From positions 227,099 to 291,098 of the forward strand of contig VCMS01000039.1 of NCBI GenBank assembly GCA_022539475.1: DNA of 64,000 bases. The letters run 5' to 3'. A program made the position numbers and the translations under genes. The notes below the pieces were generated by a model. The model made no database searches, had not been told where the DNA came from, and saw nothing but the letters and a program-made list of their open reading frames with translations. The DNA comes from Gracilaria domingensis (lineage: Eukaryota; Rhodophyta; Florideophyceae; Gracilariales; Gracilariaceae). This document shows, in pieces, positions 43,301-52,299 of this stretch (its first letter is position 1; each line of letters begins with the position of its first letter).

Positions 43301-44767
43301 AAGTCGGTCAACGATACAATTGGCCCAGAGGGTCTGTGTCCAACACTACTCGTGTTTGGAGCTCTCCGACGTCCGGCACGACAAACACCTGCAGAAACTC
43401 AGTTGCAACGTGCAAGGGCAATCGATGAAGCCATGGATACAGTGAGGAAGGAGCAAGCAAAGCGACGTATCTCCTTTGGTCTCAAACACTACAACGGGCC
43501 AAAAGGAAAGGAACACAGTCAAGAATTGATGAAGCTACCCGCCGGAGCTCCGATCTATGTATACCGAGAGAGTTCGAAGAAATGGGAAGGACCTTTCCCC
43601 TTTGTACATCTTGATGGTGAAACCGTTGTTGTTCAACTCTCTCATGGCCGCCGCATATTCCGTTCAAATGTTGTAAAGCCCGTCAAGAAGTCAGAGCTAC
43701 CAACAGATAGCTGTGCTAACACTGAAGCTGCTGGAGGGGATTCTGTAGAAGAGAGCTCAGAGCCTACCGCAGAAGAAGTAGCAGCAATGTTTGGAGGGAC
43801 ATTTAGTGCAGAAGATGTGTCAGCCTCACCAACACATGAAGATATTTCGGATGCGCGAACGAAGGAATTGAATGGACTGAAGCAACGGGGTACGTTAGAA
43901 GTCGTGGATTTAGATCAGATTCCTCGAGGGACTCGTATATATGGTTCAAGATGCGTGGACGTTGTGAAGTCTGTAGAAGGAAAGGCTGTGAAGAAGTCGC
44001 GTCTAGTAGCTCAGAACTACAAAGATCGAGGGGCGTTGGACATCGCCACGAAATCGCCAACTGTTAGTCGTGTTGGGCAAAGGTTAGCCATAGCTCTTTC
44101 TGCAATGATTCCAGGACACACTGCGTACGTCCGAGACATATCGCAAGCGTACATTCAATCTGAGTCGCCAATCGAGCGAAAGATCTTCCTCCGTCCGCCA
44201 CAGGAAATGAACCTTAACCCTGGTAAGGTGCTGAAAGTTCTGACACCTTTGTACGGAATACCCGAGAGCGGACTCCATTGGTTTGTTACTTATCAAACAC
44301 ACCACAAGAAGAATCTTGAGATGACTCCAACTTTGGCAGACCCTTGTGTCTTGTACAAGAGATCGGGTGAGAACCTAGAAGGCGTTACAATCCTACAGGT
44401 TTATGACTCCTTTGGGCACGGAACCAGAAATTTTCTAAAAGATGAAGAGAGATACTCAAAGAAATTCGAGTCGAAACCACGAAAATGTCTCCAGGAGAGT
44501 GATTGTGCTACCTTTAATGGTATGAATATTCGAACGAAGCCCGATGGAACTGTGCTCATTGAACGAGGCGCCAAACTTCGATCTGTGAAGCAACCACGTT
44601 CAAAAGAAGACTTTATCAGCGTCAGAGCACAAGTTCAGTACATTGGCTGTTGCACTAGACCTGATCTTTCAGCAGCAGTGCAACTGTGGTGCAAAACCCT
44701 CGACGGGAAAACAACAAGCCGCGTCGCGGACGAGCACCTCAGGGTGTTCAGGCCCTGCTCCCTGTGA
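40367..44767 (+). CDS. Ty1/copia polyprotein (Gag-Pol), cut by gypsy-1 insertion
   Basis: 1466 codons without a break. Order: Gag (1-500) with a CCHC-like knuckle variant (CYVCGENH, about residue 513); protease site YIDTCANRSS (about 653); pre-integrase HHCC finger (HRVFGHPT then CVTCAE, 785-830); integrase core Asp in AIDVMY (854), Asp in RVDQGSNF (910) and Glu in HVERYHG (946); and RT from about 1170 (RLVAQNYKDRG, YVRDISQAYIQ). The RT active site reads ILQVYDSFGHG, where this family has two Asp (QVDD); the first is Tyr (codon TAT), so polymerase activity should be lost. Residues after 1439 (44685 on) come from the inserted LTR. The RNase H domain is missing. The order protease-integrase-RT defines Ty1/copia. 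Confidence 0.9.
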   Translation: MSEPDGIGAVEALAEQLEPGGTMETVVALDAEALRTFNEALYDAAGDPDPPPPNCAPEIMKKYKEDLEIYSKEMMDAFKETGARDEVLWYEFTSSFRPETFGHMSRASTVRWINYLINNGVWVRRQQGYRRARALVDCLQQPKFIPSQADSPAAKTVLHSDIVHPGHQNMQEDAEHSPDQPEPEVVIQPPSTSVHHSRVERRDVAPASNERSAAGTDVPHQGANAADNGDQQHHGLRNLLPNVYANSFHGTRHGSNSQEKSGQHFNSGYANGFNNMLKACKGRCSYGGGFDEDLQGALDFYDSMARMFRLSDEEKAEALPAILCDDALQFFMKEYRVGDSYQVVLQKLVDNYINPEQRNRTLILWQSMRLSQAMRENPNKSELEVFRSFCHRLVQLQNQLDPAYRTDNFLRDQLIVSTDTSQIAQSLRERVPASSQEAPSRIATFLSNEPRSAEAFVACHQSSGSDSSAFYSLGNRYGGDARKTLRNHSRRRKDDRRGSRISSKWLAGKKGCYVCGENHLARTRHSQQEIRNAFEKMKSNRPSAYVTVTDLVNVIEDLTNEQDLTNEQSNEDAVNIVYSSDSDALGSDEDSEEEAAYIVQDDMSLHQADEVLLANASFLHGIGYHRDRLAAMATIEEELKRGECEDFRGLYIDTCANRSSVMSYSQYKAYCEQFKVPCTIDRHNVKHLKGLGGSSTPVGTATIPVPFKDLNLVIDVAFQIVNDNVPSLLSMKDMVDNGLEISLQKREVMYKHLHQPLTFKNYFLIHNWSNGDLSYSLYTESELRKLHRVFGHPTVQAFTNVLKRARPDEMTPEVRTAIDELTQACVTCAENARRPRRFKLTVGMDNHRFNHIVAIDVMYINQKPILHAVDEATHFNAALFLRRMTSDEVWKAFLRCWSRLYLGPPDFLRVDQGSNFVSKEFLELSEADGITVMPAPIESPSTMSHVERYHGPLRSAYLKLRSSLPRSENDADCLQMAVKSVNDTIGPEGLCPTLLVFGALRRPARQTPAETQLQRARAIDEAMDTVRKEQAKRRISFGLKHYNGPKGKEHSQELMKLPAGAPIYVYRESSKKWEGPFPFVHLDGETVVVQLSHGRRIFRSNVVKPVKKSELPTDSCANTEAAGGDSVEESSEPTAEEVAAMFGGTFSAEDVSASPTHEDISDARTKELNGLKQRGTLEVVDLDQIPRGTRIYGSRCVDVVKSVEGKAVKKSRLVAQNYKDRGALDIATKSPTVSRVGQRLAIALSAMIPGHTAYVRDISQAYIQSESPIERKIFLRPPQEMNLNPGKVLKVLTPLYGIPESGLHWFVTYQTHHKKNLEMTPTLADPCVLYKRSGENLEGVTILQVYDSFGHGTRNFLKDEERYSKKFESKPRKCLQESDCATFNGMNIRTKPDGTVLIERGAKLRSVKQPRSKEDFISVRAQVQYIGCCTRPDLSAAVQLWCKTLDGKTTSRVADEHLRVFRPCSL

Positions 44768-45541
44768 AGGGCAGTCGAGCGGCAGAACCCTCCGATAGGG
44801 CCAACACGAGCCGGGTGTAAATCCGGGTGGCCCCGATCTGGGCGTGCAGTCGGAGGTAGAAGGGGTAGAATCGGCGTAGGTATCCGGATGGTTCCGGCGA
44901 GCCACAGCGAGTGGGGGTATCCAGCCCAACGGTATGGGACGACAAAAGATCAACAAACGAGCCGCACTGCGGAGCACTGACTCGCGATAAGCGGGAAAAC
45001 TCCCGAGACAAATGGGACAAACCTACAATGTAGGGCAGAGTAGTGAAAGCCGTAAGACGGAAATGAAAACAATAAAATGGATAAGAAAAGTGCCGTGACG
45101 ACGGATTAGTACTCCTCAGGGACGGAGGTTGGTTGATCAGCCCGGAATTGCGGCGGTATTCCCCAGGATGGGGCTGGTGACCGAGCGCAAGCGGCAAGAA
45201 GATCAGAGCCAAAGGCCTCGTTGAGGTTTACTTCCCGTACAGTGGCGGCAAGTGCCGCCACTTATATACGGCACTTGAAAATATCAATTAAAATATCTAA
45301 CTATCCGGCGCTGCCGGCCAATACACTACAGGTGTGCAACCGTGGCAGGCTTGCCACGGCGCACCCGCTATCGGGCCAACTTAGCACACGTGTGCAGAAA
45401 TACTACCCTTCCTAGGCATACCCCAAAATAGGGGCACTACCCCAGTAGCCTCTCATAACCTGAGGTGTCGAAGCCGGTAACGGATCAACAAACTATGAAA
45501 AGCACCTCGGTGCATCCCCACAAAGGGCGTTTTGCTCTACA
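44685..45541 (-). repeat. Gypsy-1 3' LTR (857 bp)
   Basis: Better-preserved LTR copy. It contains a minus-strand TATA box (TATATAAG, 45268-45261) directly followed by a 10-bp-arm hairpin AGTGGCGGCA / TGCCGCCACT (45241-45262), placing the hairpin at or just after the expected start of transcription. Also holds a 13-bp dyad at 45305-45317. Confidence 0.85.
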
Positions 45542-45556
45542 TCTCCCCCTTCTCAG
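45542..45556 (-). promoter_or_regulatory. Polypurine tract of gypsy-1
   Basis: Minus-strand CTGAGAAGGGGGAGA ends exactly at the 3' LTR. This fixes the element's direction as minus, in agreement with pol. Confidence 0.7.
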
Positions 45557-45601
45557 GCTGAGACACCGACTCCGTCGGCTCGATACGCCTCGCGATGGAG
45601 G

Positions 45602-45609
45602 TATATAAG
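45602..45609 (+). promoter_or_regulatory. TATA box of the gypsy-1 antisense gene
   Basis: TATATAAG on the plus strand, about 95 nt before the in-frame ATG at 45703. Spacing is like that of the vWA genes in this window. Confidence 0.5.
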
Positions 45610-45702
45610 GAAGTCTCCCAAGACGGGTCTGCCGAGAACTGTTCGGAGCCACCAACACCTCCGGTGTCAGTAGCGAACCTCGTCATCTCGAGCCCTCCCG
45701 CG

Positions 45703-47393
45703 ATGTCCAACGCACCGAACGGCCCTCCGTCCTCGACGGCACGCATGCAAGTATCGAACCCGCCGTTCCGGTCTGTTCCTCTCCCGCAGTCGGCGGCTGC
45801 CTCCCAGCCGGGTTCTTCCGGACAAGATCACGCTCCAGCTCAGGCTGGTCCCGCGCCCGTGTGGGATTGGTTCAACGCCGAGATGCCAGCTACGCTGGGT
45901 GGATGGCCTACCGCAGGCGCGTTACGCATCCGGGATCCGCACCGGCACAGTTTCCTTTTTGCCCAGGCTCCCTGGTTTGACGCCGAAGCCGTTCGGGATA
46001 CAGAGCTCGTCGACTCGTACGCTGTCGACGGTCAACTCCTGGTGGGCTTCCTGCTGACGTTACCCGTTCATGGGACTGGATCGCCCGCGTTGCGGTTATA
46101 CCGAGCTGCCTGTTTGTAGGTCGAAACGAGACGAGACAATTCGCTCGCAATGAGATGGCCCGCATTGGGTACGCGCGACACTTCCGAGCTCCGAACGAAC
46201 ATCCGGTGCCGGCACAGTACCAGTACGATGTGGCACGTTACTGAACTTTCGGCGAGGTCGGCTACGGCGACCATCTAGCCAACGCGTTGGACGAAATTGA
46301 CCGATATTCGGATACCGTTCAGCCGCAGCAGGAGTTGATCCTGTGGGCGCGGCCGATCCTTCGCGCCGAGTTCCGGTTCCTTCGCCGTCCTGGACGGTCT
46401 CAATTTCATGAAGGCCTCCGCTTCGAGAGGAAATGGCGTTCCCGCTTCGGGGTACTGGTGCCGTACCAGTGCACGGAGGTGGAACGCATTGCGCGTCACT
46501 CCCATACTGGGCGATACCTGCCGCTGCCGTCATTCTGGCCTGCAGTCGAAGTCCCACGAGGGTGTCACGTAGAGCTACCGCCCTGCCTAACTTACATAGG
46601 CTCGTACTTCATGAATGATCCGCCTCGCGACCTGTGGAGCATCCTGGCAACAGAATGGACCGTCCGCGTTGCGGCTTTCCTCCTCATCGAGGCATATGAT
46701 TCGTACCGAGTTTGGTTCATCCCGGAACTCATCCGGCAAGCGATCCGAGCGTTGGACCTCTCCGAAGTGCTCGGCTCGGTCCGCAATGCGCGCGAAGCCA
46801 CCGCGTTGGTGGACGTCATTGACCAGATTGACTGGAATGAGGTGCCTGCTAGTCAGGTTTCCGACGGGGTCCGTCGGCAGTCGGACCGTTCTCCCGGACG
46901 GAACGTCAACGCCGGCGACTTCGTATACTTTGACCCATGGATTTGGGAGGTAATTGGTCCCGCTGAGGCGGCTGGTCGCCGCCGAGAGGAGCGATATATC
47001 CCGGAAGGGCACCCGCGTGGGTTCGTATACGTCGACGATGACGGTGATGACCCTGCAGAGGGAGGAAGTCCCATGGATGAGGGGAGCCCAGTGGGGGTTG
47101 CCTGGGAGCCCGACGCTACGGGAGATGACGACGAAGTCGTGATCGTTGACCCGCCCGCTGTAGCGGCTCCCGCTCCGACCGGCCCGTGGGCTCAGGATGT
47201 AGCATCCGCCGTGGGCGGCAGTTCTTCTTTCACTCCGCGAGCGGCGGTCATTCGCGACTTCCTTCGAGGCGTGGGAGTGGCCGTTCCCGATACGGTGACC
47301 GACGAGTCGGAGTTGCAGGCAATAGCGGCACAGCGCTTCTCCGGGGCTCCCGGTAGTGGGGGCACCCCAGGTGCTGAACCGTCCGGCGCGTAA
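45703..47393 (+). pseudogene. Antisense gene of gypsy-1 (about 560 codons, two breaks)
   Basis: Plus strand, opposite to pol, between the chromodomain end and the 3' LTR. The frame is open from 45595, but a TATA box overlaps that first ATG, so the ATG at 45703 (MSNAPNGPPSS) is preferred. The N-terminus is Pro/Ser/Gln-rich, then VWDWFNAEMPATLGGW and FAQAPWFDAEAVRD. A frame change occurs near 46110 and a TGA at 46242. The frame then runs on to 47393 through RDLWSILATEWTVRVAAFLL, DFVYFDPWIWEVIG, an acidic VDDDGDDPAEGG segment and an Ala/Pro/Gly-rich tail. The two breaks may be sequence errors. No domain is recognised. Antisense ORFs in this position are known from some plant gypsy elements (Grande, Retand); whether this is homologous is unknown. 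Confidence 0.55.
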
Positions 47394-47762
47394 TTTTCCG
47401 GCTCGAGATCCCTGACGGGCTGTAGTAGTCCGTAGTAGACCCTGATGATGAGGGGCGAACTCAATAGTTAGAGGTAAACTTCACCAGCCCTGCTGGCTTG
47501 GCCCACATTTTTCTTCCTGTTCTCCCCTTCTCAGTGGGCAATACCTCGTTTGAGGCTGTTGCGAATGGCCCACAAGAGAGGGGTAACTTTTCCGCACAAG
47601 CGGCTGTAGCGATAAAACTTCTTAGTCTTCCTTCCAGTTTCCTGGCTTCTTCTCCTTCTTCTTAGGCTTCTTTCTTCTTTATCTTCTTCTCCACTGTAAG
47701 TGGCTTCCGCATTTCGCGGCATGTTTGTTCAGCGAAAAGCTGTCCACTTAGAGCGGCCTGGT

Positions 47763-47878
47763 CCGCCTGAGGCGGCTAAGTGATCTCGAGTTAACTTCAA
47801 GTTGCATCCGCTTGACGCGGCATATTCTTGCGTAATGCAATACTGTCCGCATGAGGCGGCATATTCCGTCTGGGACGG
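47763..47878. repeat. Cluster of four 13-bp dyads
   Basis: CCGCCTGAGGCGG (47763), CCGCTTGACGCGG (47808), CCGCATGAGGCGG (47847) and CCGTCTGGGACGG (47866) lie within 116 bp, between the pol stop and the end of the antisense gene. Each is 13 bp with 4- or 5-bp arms. Confidence 0.8.
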
Positions 47879-47903
47879 CTGTGCTCAATAGAGACGTGGG
47901 TGG

Positions 47904-50900
47904 TCAACCCACTTGGGCCTTGTCCAGCGTAGCCGGTATCGGTGTCCGTGTGCGACGGTGGTACTGCAAGACCTTCGAGCGAGGCAAGTGCTCAATGGGC
48001 TCGTGCGTATCCTCTGAAGAGGCGTAGCTGTACCAACGGACTCGATACAGTAGTTCCCGTCAGGGGCGTAGCCGTGACTTATCAGACGGTCAATGACATA
48101 CTCCTCATCGAGGACCTTCCGCGCAGGATGCGGCTTTGTCGATGTATCCTCTCTCGAGGTGTCGTTGTTACCTCTCCCGTCGTGGGCTTCATTGGTTACT
48201 TTCGGCTTCCGTCCTGACGGCAAGACATCCTGTACGCCAGGCGAGAGCCATTTTGACCATGGTGTTTCCATGTCATTCCGGCTTCCAGAGTTCTGGCTTT
48301 CCTTCCCTATTGTCGGGCTGTTACCGGAGCTTCGGTGTTCTCGAATAGCGAGCTTCCGGCGTTCCGGCAAGATCTCCCGAAGTGAGGGTGAACGGTCCGC
48401 AATGCGGTGTGCCAGCGAGTGGTGCCTGCACGTGCCCGAGGCGACGCCTTGCAAGCAGTTGCTGGCGGTGGGCCTGCGCCGTTGCACGCTGTTGCGTTGC
48501 CGATTCAAAAATCGGATTCCGTTTCCGCGGCCGCAAGCCTTACAGCGGGCACGTGCCCGCTCGTGTGTTTGTCAACCTCCACTGGAGGCGGATCGCCGGC
48601 GAAGCCAGACACTTGGCGCAGCGTGCGCGCGGTGTGCAGCGTTGGGCTGCTGCCACCTACTGTGGCATGTCGCCTGCTGTTGCGGNNNNNNNNNNNNNNN
48701 NNNNNNNNNNNNNNNNNNNNNNNNNNNNNNNNNNNNNNNNNNNNNNNNNNNNNNNNNNNNNNNNNNNNNNNNNNNNNNNNNNNNNNNNNNNNNNNNNNNN
48801 NNNNNNNNNNNNNNNNNNNNNNGAGTGCGCTGCCGCTGCCGGGCTCCGACTGCGGCGGCATGTACTTTCCGATCGACGTGGCTGCTGCTTGTTACCCACC
48901 CTCTTTTCCGGCGTACCCGGTCTCAACGCTGACAGCTGGGGCAGGCTCTCTGTCCGTGCCGTCTGTGACGGCGCGTACGTGCTAATATCCGCGGGCGAAG
49001 CGGCGCTTCTGAGAGCTACATCCTGGTGTTCTTTCCGGTTCTCCGCTTACCGTGCTCCACCGAAGTGGTGCGTTTCTCTTTAGGCTTCGCGATAACTGTT
49101 CGCGTTTCTCGCCTCTTTCGCGAATCTTCGGACTGTTACGGTCGCGGCGTTCCGGTGCTTTCAACCACGACTTGCGTGCGGCCCGGAGGCCTGCAAAGAC
49201 CTTCCGTCGACGACGGCGACAACGAAATCGAGCGACTTACTTCCTCCCTGCCCGCCTTCTCAGTTGGAGCGTCGGGGGTGGTGGTGAGTATCCTGAGGGG
49301 CCAGTATCCGCGTGTGGACTGTGCGGGCGTTCGAGACTGGCGGGTTTAGGCTTTCCGTTTTGCACGGCAATCGCAAGTCCGCGGTTAGGATCGGGCAGGC
49401 TGACAACGAAGCGGCGCTCTCCGCGCTGTACGGGCTTTGGTACAGTAGGGTAGCGCTGTCCGGCGTTTCCGGTTGCTTTTCCTGACGAACAGGCTGTGGC
49501 GCAGGCGTTACGCGAATCGCGCGAAAAAACGCTCGTGTTCACCTCAATATCGAGGACAACCGTTTGTATCGGTGATAGAAATAACCTGAGGGCCGTCCGC
49601 GATAGGGAGAGCTTAAATGCCTCTTCTCTTTTTCGGGTTATAGTATTCCTTTTCGTAGGAAGGGCGTAGTTCCTTCCTGATCTGAGGGGCATCCCTGCGC
49701 ATTCGTGCGTCGAATTCGCTTGTAGCGGTTGTGCTTATCGATGTTTTGCCTAACTGTAGGAATGATGTTCTTAAGCAGGCTTCCAGGCGTCCTGTGTAGA
49801 GAGGCGAGGGAATTTCCAAAGTTGGCTGTGGCTGATAGCACGAAGGTGGAAGCGTGATAGACGCTCGAACGGCGAGATCTGAGTAGTGGATGAACTGCGT
49901 ATTGTAGGCATATGTACGGCATCGGTGTATTGATCACTCCGACGGATGTTTCGGCAACGAATGTCGTAATGCATTGAGCATTGTGCGGTTAAACGTTCAA
50001 CCTGCCATTACTCGGGGGTGGTATGTTGTACGGTAAACCAGTTTTGGATCCGCAAGCATGCGGCACGTCTGTAAGAACTTAGCCGTAAACTGGCGGTCAT
50101 TGTCGATAACAGGTCAATCGCGTCGTAGACAAAACGCAGTGTGGTAACGAAAGCTTGGGCGACCGCAACTGGCGGTAACTTCGTCAAAGGCACAGTCCGT
50201 ACTCAGTTTTAGAAACGGTTCGGTGATCACAAGTTAGACCGGTTTCCCCGCGAGTGCCGGATAAACTCGCAGAGCAAGTAATGACGAATTCAAGTGGAGC
50301 CTGGCAGGAAGAGTACCACTTCTGGAGGTACTTCCGCGTTGAACGGGTTCTTCGCGCGTCAGACATCCACGAACAGTGGCATACCGTCGAAGCCTTGTGG
50401 CCAGTAAAAGTCCTTCCGTAAGGTGTAGTACAACTTCCTGCACCAGGGTGGGCTGACATTCGCGTAGTGCGACAATGCAGTACTCGTGACTGAAGTGAGT
50501 GCGGAACAATTGTGGCTGTTTCCGACGGTTCGGATTAGAATCCTTGGTCGTTCTCGACGAAGGCACTGTGCTCACCGTTTAGACGACTACGATCTCGTAC
50601 AAAACGGTCGGTGTGCTGTCCCGGATGAGTTCCTCCGGCTTGATGGTACGAAGAGCGGTTGGGTTGCGTGTCAGACACGGCTAAACAGCATCGTAGATGT
50701 CCATCTTCGATTCTTCATGGCATGCTCGAGCCGTCTTCCACGAGGAAGCAGGTATTCCAGATATCGACTGGCGCAGCTTCAGCGCTGTTTCAAGCGGGAC
50801 AGTGCATCAGCCTGAGTGTTCAGGAGTCTTTCTTGTAAGGATTTCGAAGTCGAATTCCGACAAGCGAAGTCTCCACGATCAGCGGCAGATGGCTCTGCTA

Positions 50901-52064
50901 TAGAGAGTAGCCAGCGTAATGCGAATGATCGGTATGGACAATGAAGCGGGTCCATAAGATAGGGCGCAGTGTTGTAAGCCAGACAACTGCCAAGCATCCT
51001 TCTCGGATACGAGTAATTCTCTCGTGACGTTGAGGCTCTTGACCAATACCAATTGGCATGCTCGCCATCATTGGTGGTCTGGAATAGGGCACGCCGACTT
51101 GGTAGTCGCTCGCATCCGTATTACTGCATATGGCAACCAGCCTAGGCAGGGATAAACAGGTGGGATGTACGCGTCACGAGCGACGAGAAGCGCGACTTGC
51201 GGTTGTCGAATTCTTCCAGATCGACTGGCTGGCCTTTGCGAGAGCTCGTTCAGAGGTGCAGCGATATCGCAAAGTTCGGAATGAAGCGGCGATACACATT
51301 GCAAGCCGAGAAAAGATCGGAGTTCGTCTGCGTCTCGATGCTAGCCTTTTGAGGGATTTCACGCGTATCGTCATCGAAAGCGTCCGGAGGATAACATGGC
51401 GAGATACCTGACGGTTTCGGTAAAGAATACACTTCTTGAGCTTGAGCGTAATGCTGCATCGCGTAGGACTCGCATCACATCCCGTACGTGGGTCAAGTGC
51501 TCATCCAGGTTGCTGGAGTAGACAATGATGTCATCCAGGTATACAGGCAAGTCTTCACTTAAAGCGGGCTAGCAAATATCCAAGCTCGTTGAAAAGTGGC
51601 TGGCGCGTTCGTTAACCAAAGGGCATCCGATTGAATGGTAAATCTTCATGACAAACGAAGGCTGTCTTGTCACGATCCTCAGCCTCACGGGAACTTGCCA
51701 ATAGCCCAATTCGCGTCTAGGGTTGTGAACACTTTCGCGTCGCCCAATGAATCGATGCATTCATCATTCGTGGGATAGGATACACATCTTGACGTAGCGC
51801 GTTTAGCTTGCGGTAATCGATGCAAAATCGCAAGACCATCAGCTTTGGGCGCGAGCACCACGGCGATGCCAAGGTGACTGAGCCGGCTCGATAACTCAGC
51901 GCGGAGCATCTTTCATTGAGCTTTCTCCTCTGCCGAGCTGTCGGTCTGCCTGTAAGGGTGCTGTGAATGGGCGAGTATTCGGTAGCAATCAATCCGATGT
52001 TCGGTAATACCAATCTTACCAGTGTGCATCCCACATGGGCGTGAACTCTCAAGCATGTGCGCAA
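47904..52064 (-). pseudogene. Gypsy-1 pol: RT, RNase H, integrase, chromodomain
   Basis: In minus-strand order: RT blocks FCIDYRKLNALRQDVYPIPR (about 51800), TTLDANW (about 51730) and active site YLDDIIV (51545 leftward); VYRRFIPNFA connection (about 51275); RNase H CLAVVWL and VHTDHSHYAGYSL (about 50920); integrase AQAFVTTLRFVYDAID, then, in the next frame, DNDRQFTAKFL and TTYHPRV (about 50100-50020); and the chromodomain EYVIDRLISHGYAPDG, then, in the next frame, YRVRWYSYASSED and IEHLPRSKV, ending at TGA 47904. Frame changes are frequent and the gap 48686-48822 removes part of the integrase C-terminal region. Given the C-dropout in the nearby LTR, many of these frame changes may be errors. 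Confidence 0.75.
48686..48822. other. Assembly gap (137 N)
   Basis: A run of 137 undetermined bases inside gypsy-1 pol. Frames that appear to cross it are meaningless. Confidence 1.
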
Positions 52065-52299
52065 TTTATCGGGTGAGTCTCTGGGACATGTTCAAGATCA
52101 GAGACTCCAGTTCTGTACTGCTTATCCTTGTGTCAGCAGCATCAGGTCGTATATTATGTCCGACGAGGTCGGCATTGCTCCTTCGACGGCTGCGGTTATT
52201 TGCATCCGACGAAGTCGGCGTAGATTTCCGACGAACTGTTCGGTCAGTCGTTTCGGAATTGTTCGTTCCGCTCCCTCCTCAGCTTCGAGGATTCCGAGA

